Shown here: positions 9,276 to 17,637 of the stretch, piece after piece
Numbering within the stretch: position 1 is the first letter of the stretch
How the letters are laid out: each line of letters begins with the position of its first letter
DNA from: Pandoraea vervacti
GTDB lineage: Bacteria; Pseudomonadota; Gammaproteobacteria; Burkholderiales; Burkholderiaceae
Length of the DNA stretch: 64,000 nt
Direction: 5' to 3'
NCBI RefSeq assembly: GCF_000934605.2
Contig: NZ_CP010897.2
Coordinates: forward strand, 2,356,001-2,420,000
Position numbers and translations under genes: made by a program
Notes under the pieces: model-generated
What the model saw: only the letters and a program-made list of their open reading frames with translations
Databases searched by the model: none
Told to the model about the DNA's origin: nothing

Positions 9276-10643
9276 ATGAACGCGCCCGATCCCCAGCTCG
9301 ATTCGCTCAAGGTGCCACCGCACTCCATAGAGGCGGAGCAATCCGTGCTCGGCGGCCTGCTGCTCGATAACAGCGCCTGGGATCGCATTGGCGACTTTCT
9401 GTCGGAGCACGATTTCTACCGCTACGACCATCGACAGATCTATCAGCACATCGGGCGCCTGATCTCCGGCGACCGTCCCGCCGACGTCATTACCGTTTTC
9501 GAGTCGCTCTCATCCGCCGGCAAAGCCGAGGACGTGGGCGGGCTTGCCTACCTGAACGCGCTGGCGCAGAACACGCCGAGCGCGGCGAACATTCGCCGGT
9601 ACGCCGAAATCGTGCGCGACCGCGCGGTGTTGCGCAAGCTCGTGACGGTGGCCGACGAAATCGCGTCGGACGCATTCAATCCGCAAGGCAAGGAAGTGCG
9701 TCAGATGCTCGACGAAGCGGAGGCGAAGGTGTTCGCCATCGCCGAAGAGGGCTCGCGCAGCACGAGCGGCTTCCTGGAGCTGCAACCCCTGCTCACGCAG
9801 GTCGTCGAGCGCATCGACGAGCTGTATCACCGTGAAGGCGGCAGCGACATCACCGGGATTCCGACCGGCTTTGTCGACCTGGATCGCATGACGTCCGGTT
9901 TCAATGGCGGCGATCTGATCATCGTGGCCGGGCGTCCGTCGATGGGTAAGACGACTTTCTCGATGAATATCGGCGAGCACATCGCCGTGGAGGAAGGGCT
10001 GCCCGTCGCCGTGTTCTCGATGGAAATGCCGGGCACGCAGTTGGCGATGCGTATGCTGGGTTCGGTGGGGCGTCTCGATCAGCATCGTCTGCGCACCGGC
10101 AAGCTGGTCGACGAGGACTGGCCGAAACTCACGCATGCCATGCAGAAGATGAACGAGACGCAGCTGTTCGTCGACGAAACGCCCGCGCTCAACCCCATGG
10201 AATTGCGTGCGCGCGCGCGACGTCTGGCGCGCCAGTGCGGCAAGCTCGGCCTCATCATCATCGACTACCTTCAGCTGATGAGCGGTTCGGGCGGCGGTGA
10301 GAACCGTGCTACCGAAATTTCCGAGATTTCGCGCTCGCTCAAGGGGCTCGCCAAGGAGCTGAACGTGCCGGTCATTGCGCTCTCGCAGTTGAACCGAAGC
10401 CTTGAGCAGCGCCCGAACAAGCGTCCGGTCATGTCGGACTTGCGTGAATCGGGCGCTATCGAACAGGACGCGGACATCATCCTGTTCATCTACCGCGATG
10501 AAGTCTACAACCCCGATACGCCAGACAAGGGCACGGCAGAGATCATTATCGCGAAGCAGCGTAACGGTCCTATCGGCCATGTGCGCCTGGCGTTCATCGG
10601 TGCTTATACGAAGTTCGACAATCTGGCCGGCCCGCAATACTGA
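9276..10643 (+). CDS. dnaB: Replicative DNA helicase DnaB
   Basis: Hexameric 5'-3' helicase of the replisome, 455 residues. The N-terminal DnaB domain (about residues 10-115) includes HSIEAEQSVLGGLLLDN. The C-terminal RecA-like domain has Walker A GRPSMGKTTF near residue 220, Walker B LIIIDYLQLMSG near residue 328, and the DLRESGAIEQDAD motif. The frame is open further upstream, but the ATG at 9276 matches the family start and the promoter. No intein. Confidence 0.97.
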   Translation: MNAPDPQLDSLKVPPHSIEAEQSVLGGLLLDNSAWDRIGDFLSEHDFYRYDHRQIYQHIGRLISGDRPADVITVFESLSSAGKAEDVGGLAYLNALAQNTPSAANIRRYAEIVRDRAVLRKLVTVADEIASDAFNPQGKEVRQMLDEAEAKVFAIAEEGSRSTSGFLELQPLLTQVVERIDELYHREGGSDITGIPTGFVDLDRMTSGFNGGDLIIVAGRPSMGKTTFSMNIGEHIAVEEGLPVAVFSMEMPGTQLAMRMLGSVGRLDQHRLRTGKLVDEDWPKLTHAMQKMNETQLFVDETPALNPMELRARARRLARQCGKLGLIIIDYLQLMSGSGGGENRATEISEISRSLKGLAKELNVPVIALSQLNRSLEQRPNKRPVMSDLRESGAIEQDADIILFIYRDEVYNPDTPDKGTAEIIIAKQRNGPIGHVRLAFIGAYTKFDNLAGPQY

Positions 10644-10756
10644 CGCCCGATTTCCATCTGTTCGGATGCGCGCGCGGCTGCGCACGCCTCCGACGAGGTA
10701 GAATGTGACGTTTTTGTGTCGACCCGTCCCCTATCAATACCCGGAGTTTTCCAATA

Positions 10757-11383
10757 ATGTTCGGTCGCTTCATGCCCACCGAGGGCAAGTTCTTTGACCT
10801 GTTCAACCAGCACGCGGCGTGCATGGTTGCCGGCAGCCGCGAGCTGTCTGCCATGCTCAACGACCTGCCCAATGCCGAGGCACGTACCGTTGCTGTGCAG
10901 AACAACGAGAAGAAAGCGGATCGCATCACGCACGAGACCATCGACTTGATGCACAAGACGTTCATCACGCCTTTCGACCGCGATGAGATCCACAAGCTGA
11001 TCAGTACGATGGACGACATCCTCGATCTGATGGAAGACGTGGCGACTGCCGTGTGGATGTACGACATCAAGAGCGTGCCGTCCGAGGCCCGCACGCTCGG
11101 CGAGATCTGCGTGAAATGCTGCGAGCGTGTACAAAGCACGGTCGCACTGCTCAACGACATGGATCGTGCCCGCGACATCCTGAAGCTCTGCGAGGAGATC
11201 GACGGTCTCGAATCGGAAGCCGACCGGCTGCTGCGCGCATCGCTGTCGAAGCTGTTCCGCGAGGAAGCCGACGTGAAGGAACTGATCAAGCAGAAGGCGG
11301 TGTCCGAATTGCTCGAGTCGGTGACCGATAAGTGCGAGGACGTTGCCAACATCATCGAAGGCATTGTGCTGGAAAACGCCTGA
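10757..11383 (+). CDS. DUF47/PhoU-like regulator of a Pit transporter
   Basis: 208-residue all-helical protein of the DUF47 family, structurally related to PhoU, usually encoded next to Pit phosphate transporters and thought to modulate them. It begins MFGRFMPTEGKFFDLFNQH and has the repeated ExxAD/ExxSD-type motifs (NNEKKADRITHE, GLESEADRL). TAGAAT at 10699-10704 may be its -10 box. It ends 13 bases before pit, which has its own GGAG in the gap. Confidence 0.9.
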   Translation: MFGRFMPTEGKFFDLFNQHAACMVAGSRELSAMLNDLPNAEARTVAVQNNEKKADRITHETIDLMHKTFITPFDRDEIHKLISTMDDILDLMEDVATAVWMYDIKSVPSEARTLGEICVKCCERVQSTVALLNDMDRARDILKLCEEIDGLESEADRLLRASLSKLFREEADVKELIKQKAVSELLESVTDKCEDVANIIEGIVLENA

Positions 11384-11396
11384 GCGGAGACTTTCG

Positions 11397-12407
11397 ATGG
11401 CAACGCTGCACATCAGCCTCTGGCTGGTCGGACTATTGGTCGTACTGGCGCTTCTGTTCGACTTCATGAACGGTTTTCACGACGCCGCCAATTCGATCGC
11501 CACGGTCGTCTCGACGGGCGTGCTCAAACCGCATCAGGCGGTGGCTTTTGCCGCCATGTTCAACGTCATCGCGCTGTTCGTCTTTCACCTGAAAGTCGCA
11601 GCGACGGTGGGCAAGGGCACGGTGCACCCCGAGATCGTCGATCACTATGTGATCTTCGGCGCACTCGTCGGCGCCATCGCCTGGAACATCATCACGTGGT
11701 ACTACGGGATTCCGTCGAGTTCGTCGCATGCGCTGATTGGCGGTCTCGTCGGCGCGGCGGTGGCCAAGGCGGGCACGGGGTCGCTCGTCGCGAGCGGCCT
11801 GCTGCAAACGGTGGCGTTCATTTTCGTCTCGCCGCTGCTCGGTTTCGTGCTCGGCTCGTTCTTCATGCTGCTCGTGTCGTGGCTCTTCTTCCGCACGCCA
11901 CCGGCGCGCGTGGATCGCTGGTTCCGTCGCCTGCAACTGGTTTCGGCCGGTATGTATAGCCTCGGGCACGGCGGCAACGACGCGCAGAAGACCATCGGCA
12001 TCATCTGGATGCTGCTGATCGCGGCCGGCCTATGGCCGCAGGAAGCTGCCGAACCGCCGCTGTGGGTGATCATCGGTTGCTACCTGGCGATTGGTCTGGG
12101 CACCATGTTCGGCGGCTGGCGTATCGTGCGCACGATGGGGCAGAAGATCACGAAGCTCAAGCCAGTCGGTGGCTTCTGCGCCGAAACAGGCGGGGCGTTC
12201 ACGCTGTTCTTCGCCTCCTGGCTCGGCGTGCCGGTCTCGACCACGCACACCATCACCGGCGCCATCGTCGGTGTGGGCGCCACGCGCAAGCTCTCGGCGG
12301 TACGTTGGGGCGTGGCAGGCAACATCGTCTGGGCATGGGTGCTGACGATCCCGGCATCGGCGTTCATCGCCGCCATTGCCTGGTGGGTCGGCAAGCAGTT
12401 CCTGTGA
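11397..12407 (+). CDS. pit: Low-affinity inorganic phosphate transporter (Pit/PHO4 family)
   Basis: 336-residue inner-membrane protein with about 10 hydrophobic segments. It has both inverted-repeat signatures of the family: DFMNGFHDAANSIATVVST near the N-terminus, and GHGGNDAQKTIG with SWLGVPVSTTHTITGAIVG in the C-terminal half. GIPSSSSHALIGGLVGAA is the matching element of the first repeat. The ATG at 11397 follows GGAG by 7 bases. Likely co-transcribed with the DUF47 gene; a perfect terminator follows. Confidence 0.93.
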   Translation: MATLHISLWLVGLLVVLALLFDFMNGFHDAANSIATVVSTGVLKPHQAVAFAAMFNVIALFVFHLKVAATVGKGTVHPEIVDHYVIFGALVGAIAWNIITWYYGIPSSSSHALIGGLVGAAVAKAGTGSLVASGLLQTVAFIFVSPLLGFVLGSFFMLLVSWLFFRTPPARVDRWFRRLQLVSAGMYSLGHGGNDAQKTIGIIWMLLIAAGLWPQEAAEPPLWVIIGCYLAIGLGTMFGGWRIVRTMGQKITKLKPVGGFCAETGGAFTLFFASWLGVPVSTTHTITGAIVGVGATRKLSAVRWGVAGNIVWAWVLTIPASAFIAAIAWWVGKQFL

Positions 12408-12457
12408 TGCGGTTTGCCGTCGACTGACGGCGGCACGCTTCAGAGACAGAAAAAGCG

Positions 12458-12491
12458 AGAAAAAGCGGCTTCGGCCGCTTTTTCTGTTTTT
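12458..12491 (+). terminator. Intrinsic terminator after pit
   Basis: A 12-bp perfect stem (AGAAAAAGCGGC / GCCGCTTTTTCT) with a TTCG tetraloop, followed by GTTTTT. The A-rich left arm could also serve the opposite strand. Confidence 0.9.
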
Positions 12492-12553
12492 GCGCCCAGG
12501 CGATTGAGACGGCAAATCGCCGCCATCGGGACAATCAATTTCAACAGTCAATT

Positions 12554-12572
12554 GCGATTGATTATCATTTGT
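12554..12572. promoter_or_regulatory. Fur-box-like site
   Basis: GCGATTGATTATCATTTGT matches 12 of 19 positions of the classic Fur consensus, including the core TGAT-ATCATT. It lies 36 bases before the start of the small membrane peptide and is in a locally AT-rich patch. Confidence 0.4.
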
Positions 12573-12607
12573 TCATGGCGTTTTATTGAACCCCGCAGGA
12601 GGCTGAC

Positions 12608-12712
12608 ATGACCCCATTGATCCAATCGCTTCGCCACCGCCCATTGCGCCTGTTGATGGGCGCTGCAATCAACATTGGCGGTGCGGCGACCTTGCTCGTG
12701 CATCTGCACTGA
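12608..12712 (+). CDS. Small membrane peptide, 34 residues, unknown function
   Basis: I do not recognise this protein. It starts MTPLIQSLRHRPLRL and continues with a hydrophobic Gly/Ala-rich segment (about residues 14-32) that ends in LLVHLH. The basic N-terminus followed by one helix predicts a single-span inner-membrane peptide with the N-terminus inside. A near-perfect AGGAGG lies 5 bases before the ATG, the best ribosome site in this part of the window, and a Fur-like box lies just upstream. Isolated between the pit terminator and a convergent gene, so it should have its own promoter. Confidence 0.5.
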   Translation: MTPLIQSLRHRPLRLLMGAAINIGGAATLLVHLH

Positions 12713-12785
12713 CAAAGCCATTCATGACATTGCCGCCAGGGCGCCAGAGCGCTGCGCGCGCGACGTATCTCGTCGGCAGGCCTAG

Positions 12786-13622
12786 CTACATCGAGCTGTT
12801 GGCGAAGCGTGCGATCGGATCATCGTCCTGCGCAGGCGGGGCGGTGAGGCGGGCAGTGCTGCTGGGCGAGGTCACCTGGGGTGTGTCCAGCGGCGACGGC
12901 GTCGAGGCCGTCAGCGGACGATTCGGCGCGGTGTTCAGCGGCACATTCGGCAGCGGCGCCGCAGCCGGTGCTTCGGCAACCGTCGCCGGTGTGGAACGAT
13001 CGACGTAAATGGTATTGCCTGCGGGGGCCTTGTTGGCGGCCACGCGGCGCACACCGTCGATACGCTTTGCCCAGTACGGGACGAAGATGCTCTCCAACCG
13101 TACGGTGCCGCCGGAGTTCGGCGCGTGCACGAACTTCCCTTGTCCCACATAGATACCCACGTGCGAGTGAGGGCGTCCCGTGGTGTTGAAGAAGATCAGA
13201 TCGCCTGAGGCAAGGTCGTCGCGCTCCAGAACCGTGCCTACGCCGCTCATGTCCGCGGTTGTGCGGGGTAGATTGACGCCGGCGGCGCGGGCCACGACAT
13301 ATCGCACCAAACCACTGCAGTCGAAACCGGAATCGGGCGTATTGCCGCCGTAGCGGTAAGGAATGCCAACGAGGCTCATCGCTTCGAGCGTGATTTCCTC
13401 CTGGCCGGCGCTGCGCTCAGGACCGACGGTGCGGTTGCCATAGTTCGCGCTGCTGCCTTGTCGGACGGTGGGGCCGGAAGAGCACGCGGCAACCAGCAGG
13501 GTCAGCGCCAGCACCCCGGCGCTTCGCCACGGCACGCCGGCCAGCGTTGCCGGCGATGTCTTGCTTCGGGCCATCGGACGAGTCGGAGAACGAGACATGC
13601 TCGGCAGGCGCTGGATTGGCAT
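12786..13622 (-). CDS. NlpC/P60-family cell-wall endopeptidase, lipoprotein
   Basis: Predicted periplasmic lipoprotein that cleaves peptidoglycan stem peptides. A lipoprotein signal ends at LLVAAC, whose Cys would be lipidated. The NlpC/P60 domain (about residues 75-195) has the catalytic Cys in FDCSGLVRY, the His in HSHVGIYVG and the polar third residue in VHAPNSG. The 80-residue C-terminal tail is Pro/Ala/Thr-rich. The start is uncertain: ATGs at 13622, 13598 and 13574 all lack a good ribosome site, and 13574 would give the most usual signal length (30 residues). Confidence 0.85.
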   Translation of the reverse strand: MPIQRLPSMSRSPTRPMARSKTSPATLAGVPWRSAGVLALTLLVAACSSGPTVRQGSSANYGNRTVGPERSAGQEEITLEAMSLVGIPYRYGGNTPDSGFDCSGLVRYVVARAAGVNLPRTTADMSGVGTVLERDDLASGDLIFFNTTGRPHSHVGIYVGQGKFVHAPNSGGTVRLESIFVPYWAKRIDGVRRVAANKAPAGNTIYVDRSTPATVAEAPAAAPLPNVPLNTAPNRPLTASTPSPLDTPQVTSPSSTARLTAPPAQDDDPIARFANSSM

Positions 13623-13797
13623 GCGCAGAGTTTACGACGCTTACCGTGCGAATGCACCGCAAAAGTGCCGATTTTCGGGCCTTTTGTAGCATCGACGTCA
13701 CAAATTCGCGGCTTCCCGGGCGATTTCCTCGGCGCGGCGCCATGGATACTTGGGTGAGGTGTTGCTGGCGTCGTCCGCGTCGTTCTGTCCTCGTAAA

Positions 13798-13823
13798 GAA
13801 AAAACGGCGCCCGAGGGCGCCGT
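13798..13823 (-). terminator. Intrinsic terminator after phoH
   Basis: Read on the minus strand, ACGGCGCCC pairs with GGGCGCCGT and is followed by TTTTTT. It lies 40 bases beyond the phoH stop. Confidence 0.85.
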
Positions 13824-13862
13824 CTTGTTCTGCATCGATCCCCGAGGCGGGGTAGGCGGACG

Positions 13863-15617
13863 TCAGAGAATTTCCGCTGCGTAATCCGCCAGGCGCGAAC
13901 GTTCGCCGCGCGCCAGCGTGACGTGTCCGCTATGCCCCCAGCCCTTGAACCGATCCACCACGTACGTCAGGCCCGAGCTGCCTTCGGTAAGGTACGGCGT
14001 ATCGATCTGTGCAATGTTGCCCAGACAAATCAGCTTGGTGCCAGGGCCGGCGCGCGTGACCAGTGTCTTCATCTGCTTCGGCGTCAGGTTCTGCGCTTCA
14101 TCGATGATGACGAACTTGTTCACGAACGTACGTCCGCGCATGAAGTTCATGCTCTTGACCTTGAGCCGCGAGCGAATGAGTTCCTGCGTGGCGGCGCGAC
14201 CCCATTCGCCGGCCGAGTCGTCCGTCTTTTGCAGCACTTCGAGGTTGTCGTCGAATGCACCCATCCACGGTTGCATCTTCTCTTCCTCGGTGCCCGGCAG
14301 GAAGCCGATATCTTCACCGACGGGCACGGTCGCGCGCGTGATGATGATCTCGTTGTAGCGCTTCTCGTCGAGCGTTTGGGCCAGACCGGCGGCCAGTGCG
14401 AGCAGTGTCTTGCCGGTACCGGCCTGCCCGAGCAGCGTAATGAAGTCCACTTCGGGATTCATCAGCAGGTTCAGCGCGAAGTTCTGCTCGCGGTTGCGTG
14501 CCGTGATGCCCCACACGTTGTTCTTGTGATGGCCATAGTCACGCAGCGTTTGCAGCAGCGCTGTCTTGCCGTTGATTTCCCGAACCTGCGCGTAGAAGGG
14601 CGCCTCACCGTTGTTCGTCTCCAGATAGACGAACTGATTGATGAGGAAGCTCGCGCAGAGCGGGCCGGTAATGCGGTAGAACGTGGTGCCGGTGCGGTTG
14701 TCCTGCCAGCTCTCCATGCCTTTGCCGTGCTTCGTCCAGAAGTCCGGCGGCAGGGACATCACGCCCGAGTAAAGCAGGTCGCTGTCCTCGAGCACCTTGT
14801 CGTTGAAATAGTCTTCCGCGGGCAGGCCGAGCGCATGCGCCTTGACGCGCATGTTGATGTCCTTGGACACCAGCACCACCTGACGGTCACGGAACTTGTC
14901 CTGCAGCGCGCGCACGACGCCCAGAATCTGGTTGTCGGCCTTGCCCTGCGGCAGACCTTCGAGCGGCGGGACATCGGGCAGGTCGGTCTGGAAGTACAGG
15001 CGCCCGGTGGCGTCCTTGTTGCCGAGTCGCGAGAGCGGAATGCCTTCGGCCATCGACTTCGTGCCGCTCTCGGCAACCAGCCCGTCGAGCGTGCGGCTCA
15101 CCTGACGCGCATTGCGCGCCACTTCCGACATGCCTTTTTTGTGATTGTCGAGCTCTTCCAACGTCATCATCGGCAGATAGACGTCGTGCTCTTCGAAACG
15201 GAACAGACTGCTAGGGTCGTGCATGAGCACGTTCGTGTCGAGCACGAACAGCTTGGCCGGTTCCGTATCCCTGCCGCGCGTGCGTTTCGAACCCGAACCG
15301 CTTGCCGTCGACTTCACGGACTTGAGCGATGGGCTGGCGCCGGTCGAGTCTGCCGGCGACGGCGACTGAGGCGAACGTGCGACGGGCGCCGGTTGTGGCG
15401 CGGTCTGCGTCGCCGGGGCGGTTTTCGGGACGACCTTCAATTCGGTCGCACTTGCGGCAGTTGCAGCACCTGCGGCACCGGACGTCTCACCCAGTGCATG
15501 TTGTTCAGACGAGGGAATCGGTTTCTTGGCCTCCGTGCGCGAAGGTTTGAGGCGAGTGGGGAATTGTTCCGGGGCAAGCAGCGTGCCCGGTTTGGTCGGC
15601 GCCGATGGCAATGGCAT
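13863..15617 (-). CDS. PhoH-family protein with N-terminal PIN domain
   Basis: 584-residue PIN-PhoH fusion, a family (PhoH2) linked to RNA unwinding and cleavage. After a low-complexity Pro/Ala/Ser region (about residues 1-120) the PIN domain begins at KLFVLDTNVLMHDPSS, with conserved acidic residues. The C-terminal PhoH ATPase has Walker A LLGQAGTGKTLLALAAG and Walker B VIIDEAQNLTPKQ. I chose the ATG at 15617: the open frame runs back to 15758, but that extension crosses a strong terminator at 15688-15726. A terminator follows the gene. Confidence 0.88.
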   Translation of the reverse strand: MPLPSAPTKPGTLLAPEQFPTRLKPSRTEAKKPIPSSEQHALGETSGAAGAATAASATELKVVPKTAPATQTAPQPAPVARSPQSPSPADSTGASPSLKSVKSTASGSGSKRTRGRDTEPAKLFVLDTNVLMHDPSSLFRFEEHDVYLPMMTLEELDNHKKGMSEVARNARQVSRTLDGLVAESGTKSMAEGIPLSRLGNKDATGRLYFQTDLPDVPPLEGLPQGKADNQILGVVRALQDKFRDRQVVLVSKDINMRVKAHALGLPAEDYFNDKVLEDSDLLYSGVMSLPPDFWTKHGKGMESWQDNRTGTTFYRITGPLCASFLINQFVYLETNNGEAPFYAQVREINGKTALLQTLRDYGHHKNNVWGITARNREQNFALNLLMNPEVDFITLLGQAGTGKTLLALAAGLAQTLDEKRYNEIIITRATVPVGEDIGFLPGTEEEKMQPWMGAFDDNLEVLQKTDDSAGEWGRAATQELIRSRLKVKSMNFMRGRTFVNKFVIIDEAQNLTPKQMKTLVTRAGPGTKLICLGNIAQIDTPYLTEGSSGLTYVVDRFKGWGHSGHVTLARGERSRLADYAAEIL

Positions 15618-15687
15618 AGATTTCCCGTTCAAGAAAACACAACACGACTCGGCCGGGACAAACGGCAATACCTCACGTCCCGGCAAC

Positions 15688-15726
15688 AAAAAAGCCGCCT
15701 GCCCGGACGCACCGGAGAGGCGGCTT
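15688..15726 (-). terminator. Intrinsic terminator between bcp and phoH
   Basis: On the minus strand AAGCCGCCT pairs with AGGCGGCTT across a 17-nt loop and ends in a T-run. It separates bcp from phoH. The 220 bases between it and the bcp stop hold no gene but include an alternating CG tract at 15901-15913. Confidence 0.8.
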
Positions 15727-15948
15727 GGCTGAAGGCGCCGCCTTGGCGACGCCTGCAATAGTCTCGTTCAATGCGCTTGATCATTACGGCCGACTATAAC
15801 GTCTCTTGCCGTGCTTGTATAGCGTCGAATGCCCTCACTGGCGGTCGCAGCGGCCCGTGCGCAACACCGCAGCGAATAGCGCTTGAGCGGCGAGGGCGCT
15901 CGCGCGCGCGCGCCCGTCCGACGCGGATGTCGCGCGTGGACCGAGCGC

Positions 15949-16410
15949 TCAGAGCGCTTGCACGGCAGCCAGCACTTCCGAAACGTGATCGGGCACGCGA
16001 ACGCCACGCCATTCCTTGCGCAGCACGCCTTTTTCGTCGATCAGAAACGTGCTTCGCTCAATGCCAAGATGTTCTTTGCCATACAGTTTTTTCAACTTGA
16101 TGACACCGAACAGCTTGCACACCGCTTCATCGGCGTCGGAAATCAGCGCGAAGGGCAACTCGAGTTTGTTCTTGAAGTTCTCGTGCGAGCGCAGGCTGTC
16201 GCGCGACACACCGACGATCTGTGCGCCGGCGGCCTGGAACTGCGCGTAGCTGTCACGGAAATTCATGCCTTCCGTGGTGCAGCCGGGAGTGTTGTCCTTC
16301 GGGTAGAAGTAGATCACCACCTTCTGGCCGCGATGGCCTTTGAGCGAAAAATCGCCGCCGGTGGCCGGTGCGGTGAAATCGGGCACGGGAGTGTCGATGG
16401 CTACCGTCAC
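15949..16410 (-). CDS. bcp: Thioredoxin-dependent peroxiredoxin, Bcp/PrxQ type
   Basis: 153-residue cytoplasmic peroxiredoxin that reduces hydrogen peroxide and organic hydroperoxides. The peroxidatic Cys is in YPKDNTPGCTTEG near residue 45. The resolving Cys found five residues later in E. coli Bcp is replaced by Met (TTEGM); the only other Cys is in EAVCKLFGV near residue 98, so it may work as a 1-Cys enzyme or use that distant residue. The start MTVAIDTPVPDFTAPATGG is typical. Confidence 0.93.
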   Translation of the reverse strand: MTVAIDTPVPDFTAPATGGDFSLKGHRGQKVVIYFYPKDNTPGCTTEGMNFRDSYAQFQAAGAQIVGVSRDSLRSHENFKNKLELPFALISDADEAVCKLFGVIKLKKLYGKEHLGIERSTFLIDEKGVLRKEWRGVRVPDHVSEVLAAVQAL

Positions 16411-16516
16411 TATGGTCTCCTTGGGTGGCCTGTGGCAGGCCGGTTCGGGAAAGGGTTTCGAATGCTGTTTGAGATGTCTGCCGGCACGGCGAGCCGTGTC
16501 CTATCGCGCCCGGCGA

Positions 16517-17422
16517 TCAGGCGGCGGCCTGGCCTTCGAGGATCAGGTCGCCCGAGCGGCCCGGAATTTCGCCCCACACCACCGGATGGGCGGGCAGTGC
16601 GGCGAGATCCAGTGTCTCGTAGTACTGGCCCATCGTGATCAGATCGTGCCCCTGGCGACGCCAGCCGGCCAGCACCTGACGGAACAACGGCGCAAGCTTC
16701 TGACCTTCGAGTTCCGCATGTAGCGTGAACACGTGATCTTGCGCCGGATCGGCGCTCAGGGCAAGCAGATGCGCCGCCACACCGTTGATGTCTCGGCCAT
16801 CGACGCCGAGCAACTCGTCGACGGTGGGTAGCGTCGTCGGCATTTGCACGTGTTTCAGGCGCACGCCGTCCACGATCGGATAGTGCGGCGCGGCGCCGCG
16901 GCCGTCCGACGAATATTTCATGCCCCAGGCGTCGATCTGACGAAACGCATGGTCGTTCATCTGCCAACCGGCCGCGCCATGTGTGAGAGGAGGCGCGCCG
17001 AAGATCTGCGTGAAGCGCGCGTGCGCTTGCGACATCTGACGCTGCGTCCACGCGGCGTCTCGCGTGCGCACATTGTCCTGCCAGTAAGTGTGGTCCCACG
17101 TATGGATGCCGGTTTCGTGTCCGGCGCTCTGCACGGTACGCATGACGTCGGCCGCGCGTTTGCCGATGTCCGGGCCGGGCAGCAGCGTGCCGTACATCAG
17201 CGTTTTAAAGCCGTAGTGCTCGACGACCGAAGTGCGCGACACCTTTTTCAGGAAGCCGGGACGAAAGACGCGCTTGAGTGCCCAGCCGGTGTGGTCGGGC
17301 CCAAGGCTGAACAGGAACGTCGCTTGTGCGTCATGCTCGGCCAGCGCCGCGAGCAGGTTGGGGACGCCTTCGCGCGTGCCGCGCAAGGTGTCGACGTCGA
17401 TCTTCAGGACAATTTTGGCCAT
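16517..17422 (-). CDS. arnD: 4-deoxy-4-formamido-L-arabinose-phosphoundecaprenol deformylase ArnD
   Basis: Removes the formyl group from undecaprenyl-phosphate-Ara4FN at the inner membrane. 301 residues, polysaccharide deacetylase (NodB) fold. It starts MAKIVLKIDVDTLRGTREG, matching ArnD; metal ligands are visible in KIDVDT and in TGIHTWDHTYWQ, and GAAGWQMND and FTLHAELEG are also ArnD-like. AAGGA lies just before the ATG at 17422; earlier in-frame ATGs lack support. A terminator lies between this gene and the rest of the cluster. Confidence 0.92.
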   Translation of the reverse strand: MAKIVLKIDVDTLRGTREGVPNLLAALAEHDAQATFLFSLGPDHTGWALKRVFRPGFLKKVSRTSVVEHYGFKTLMYGTLLPGPDIGKRAADVMRTVQSAGHETGIHTWDHTYWQDNVRTRDAAWTQRQMSQAHARFTQIFGAPPLTHGAAGWQMNDHAFRQIDAWGMKYSSDGRGAAPHYPIVDGVRLKHVQMPTTLPTVDELLGVDGRDINGVAAHLLALSADPAQDHVFTLHAELEGQKLAPLFRQVLAGWRRQGHDLITMGQYYETLDLAALPAHPVVWGEIPGRSGDLILEGQAAA

Positions 17423-17540
17423 GGCCGTCCTTGAGAGAGACATCGGAGATGTGGCGCGTGTGGCGCGATATCTCGAATGTCGAATCAAATTACGGAGTCG
17501 AACTGCGCGCAGTCCGGGTGTTGCCCCGGCATCCGCAGTC

Positions 17541-17575
17541 AAAAACGCCCGATGCGCCAATGGCGCACCGGGCGT
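17541..17575 (-). terminator. Terminator inside the Arn cluster, before arnD
   Basis: On the minus strand ACGCCCG-GT-GCGC pairs with GCGC-AT-CGGGCGT (a 2x2 internal bulge) and is followed by TTTTTG. It lies 63 bases after the ArnA decarboxylase stop and 119 bases before the arnD start. Confidence 0.7.
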
Positions 17576-17637
17576 GTCGTGCGATGCTCAGACGGTGCCG
17601 CATGCGCGATGAGGCAGGTCGGAGCGATGCGCCGGCG

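Noticed and set aside
13923..15761. Long plus-strand open frame opposite phoH
   Set aside because: Shadow of a well-supported PIN-PhoH gene; no ribosome site or known motif.
15901..15913. Alternating CG tract as a possible Z-DNA element
   Set aside because: Only about six CG repeats; expected occasionally in DNA of this composition.
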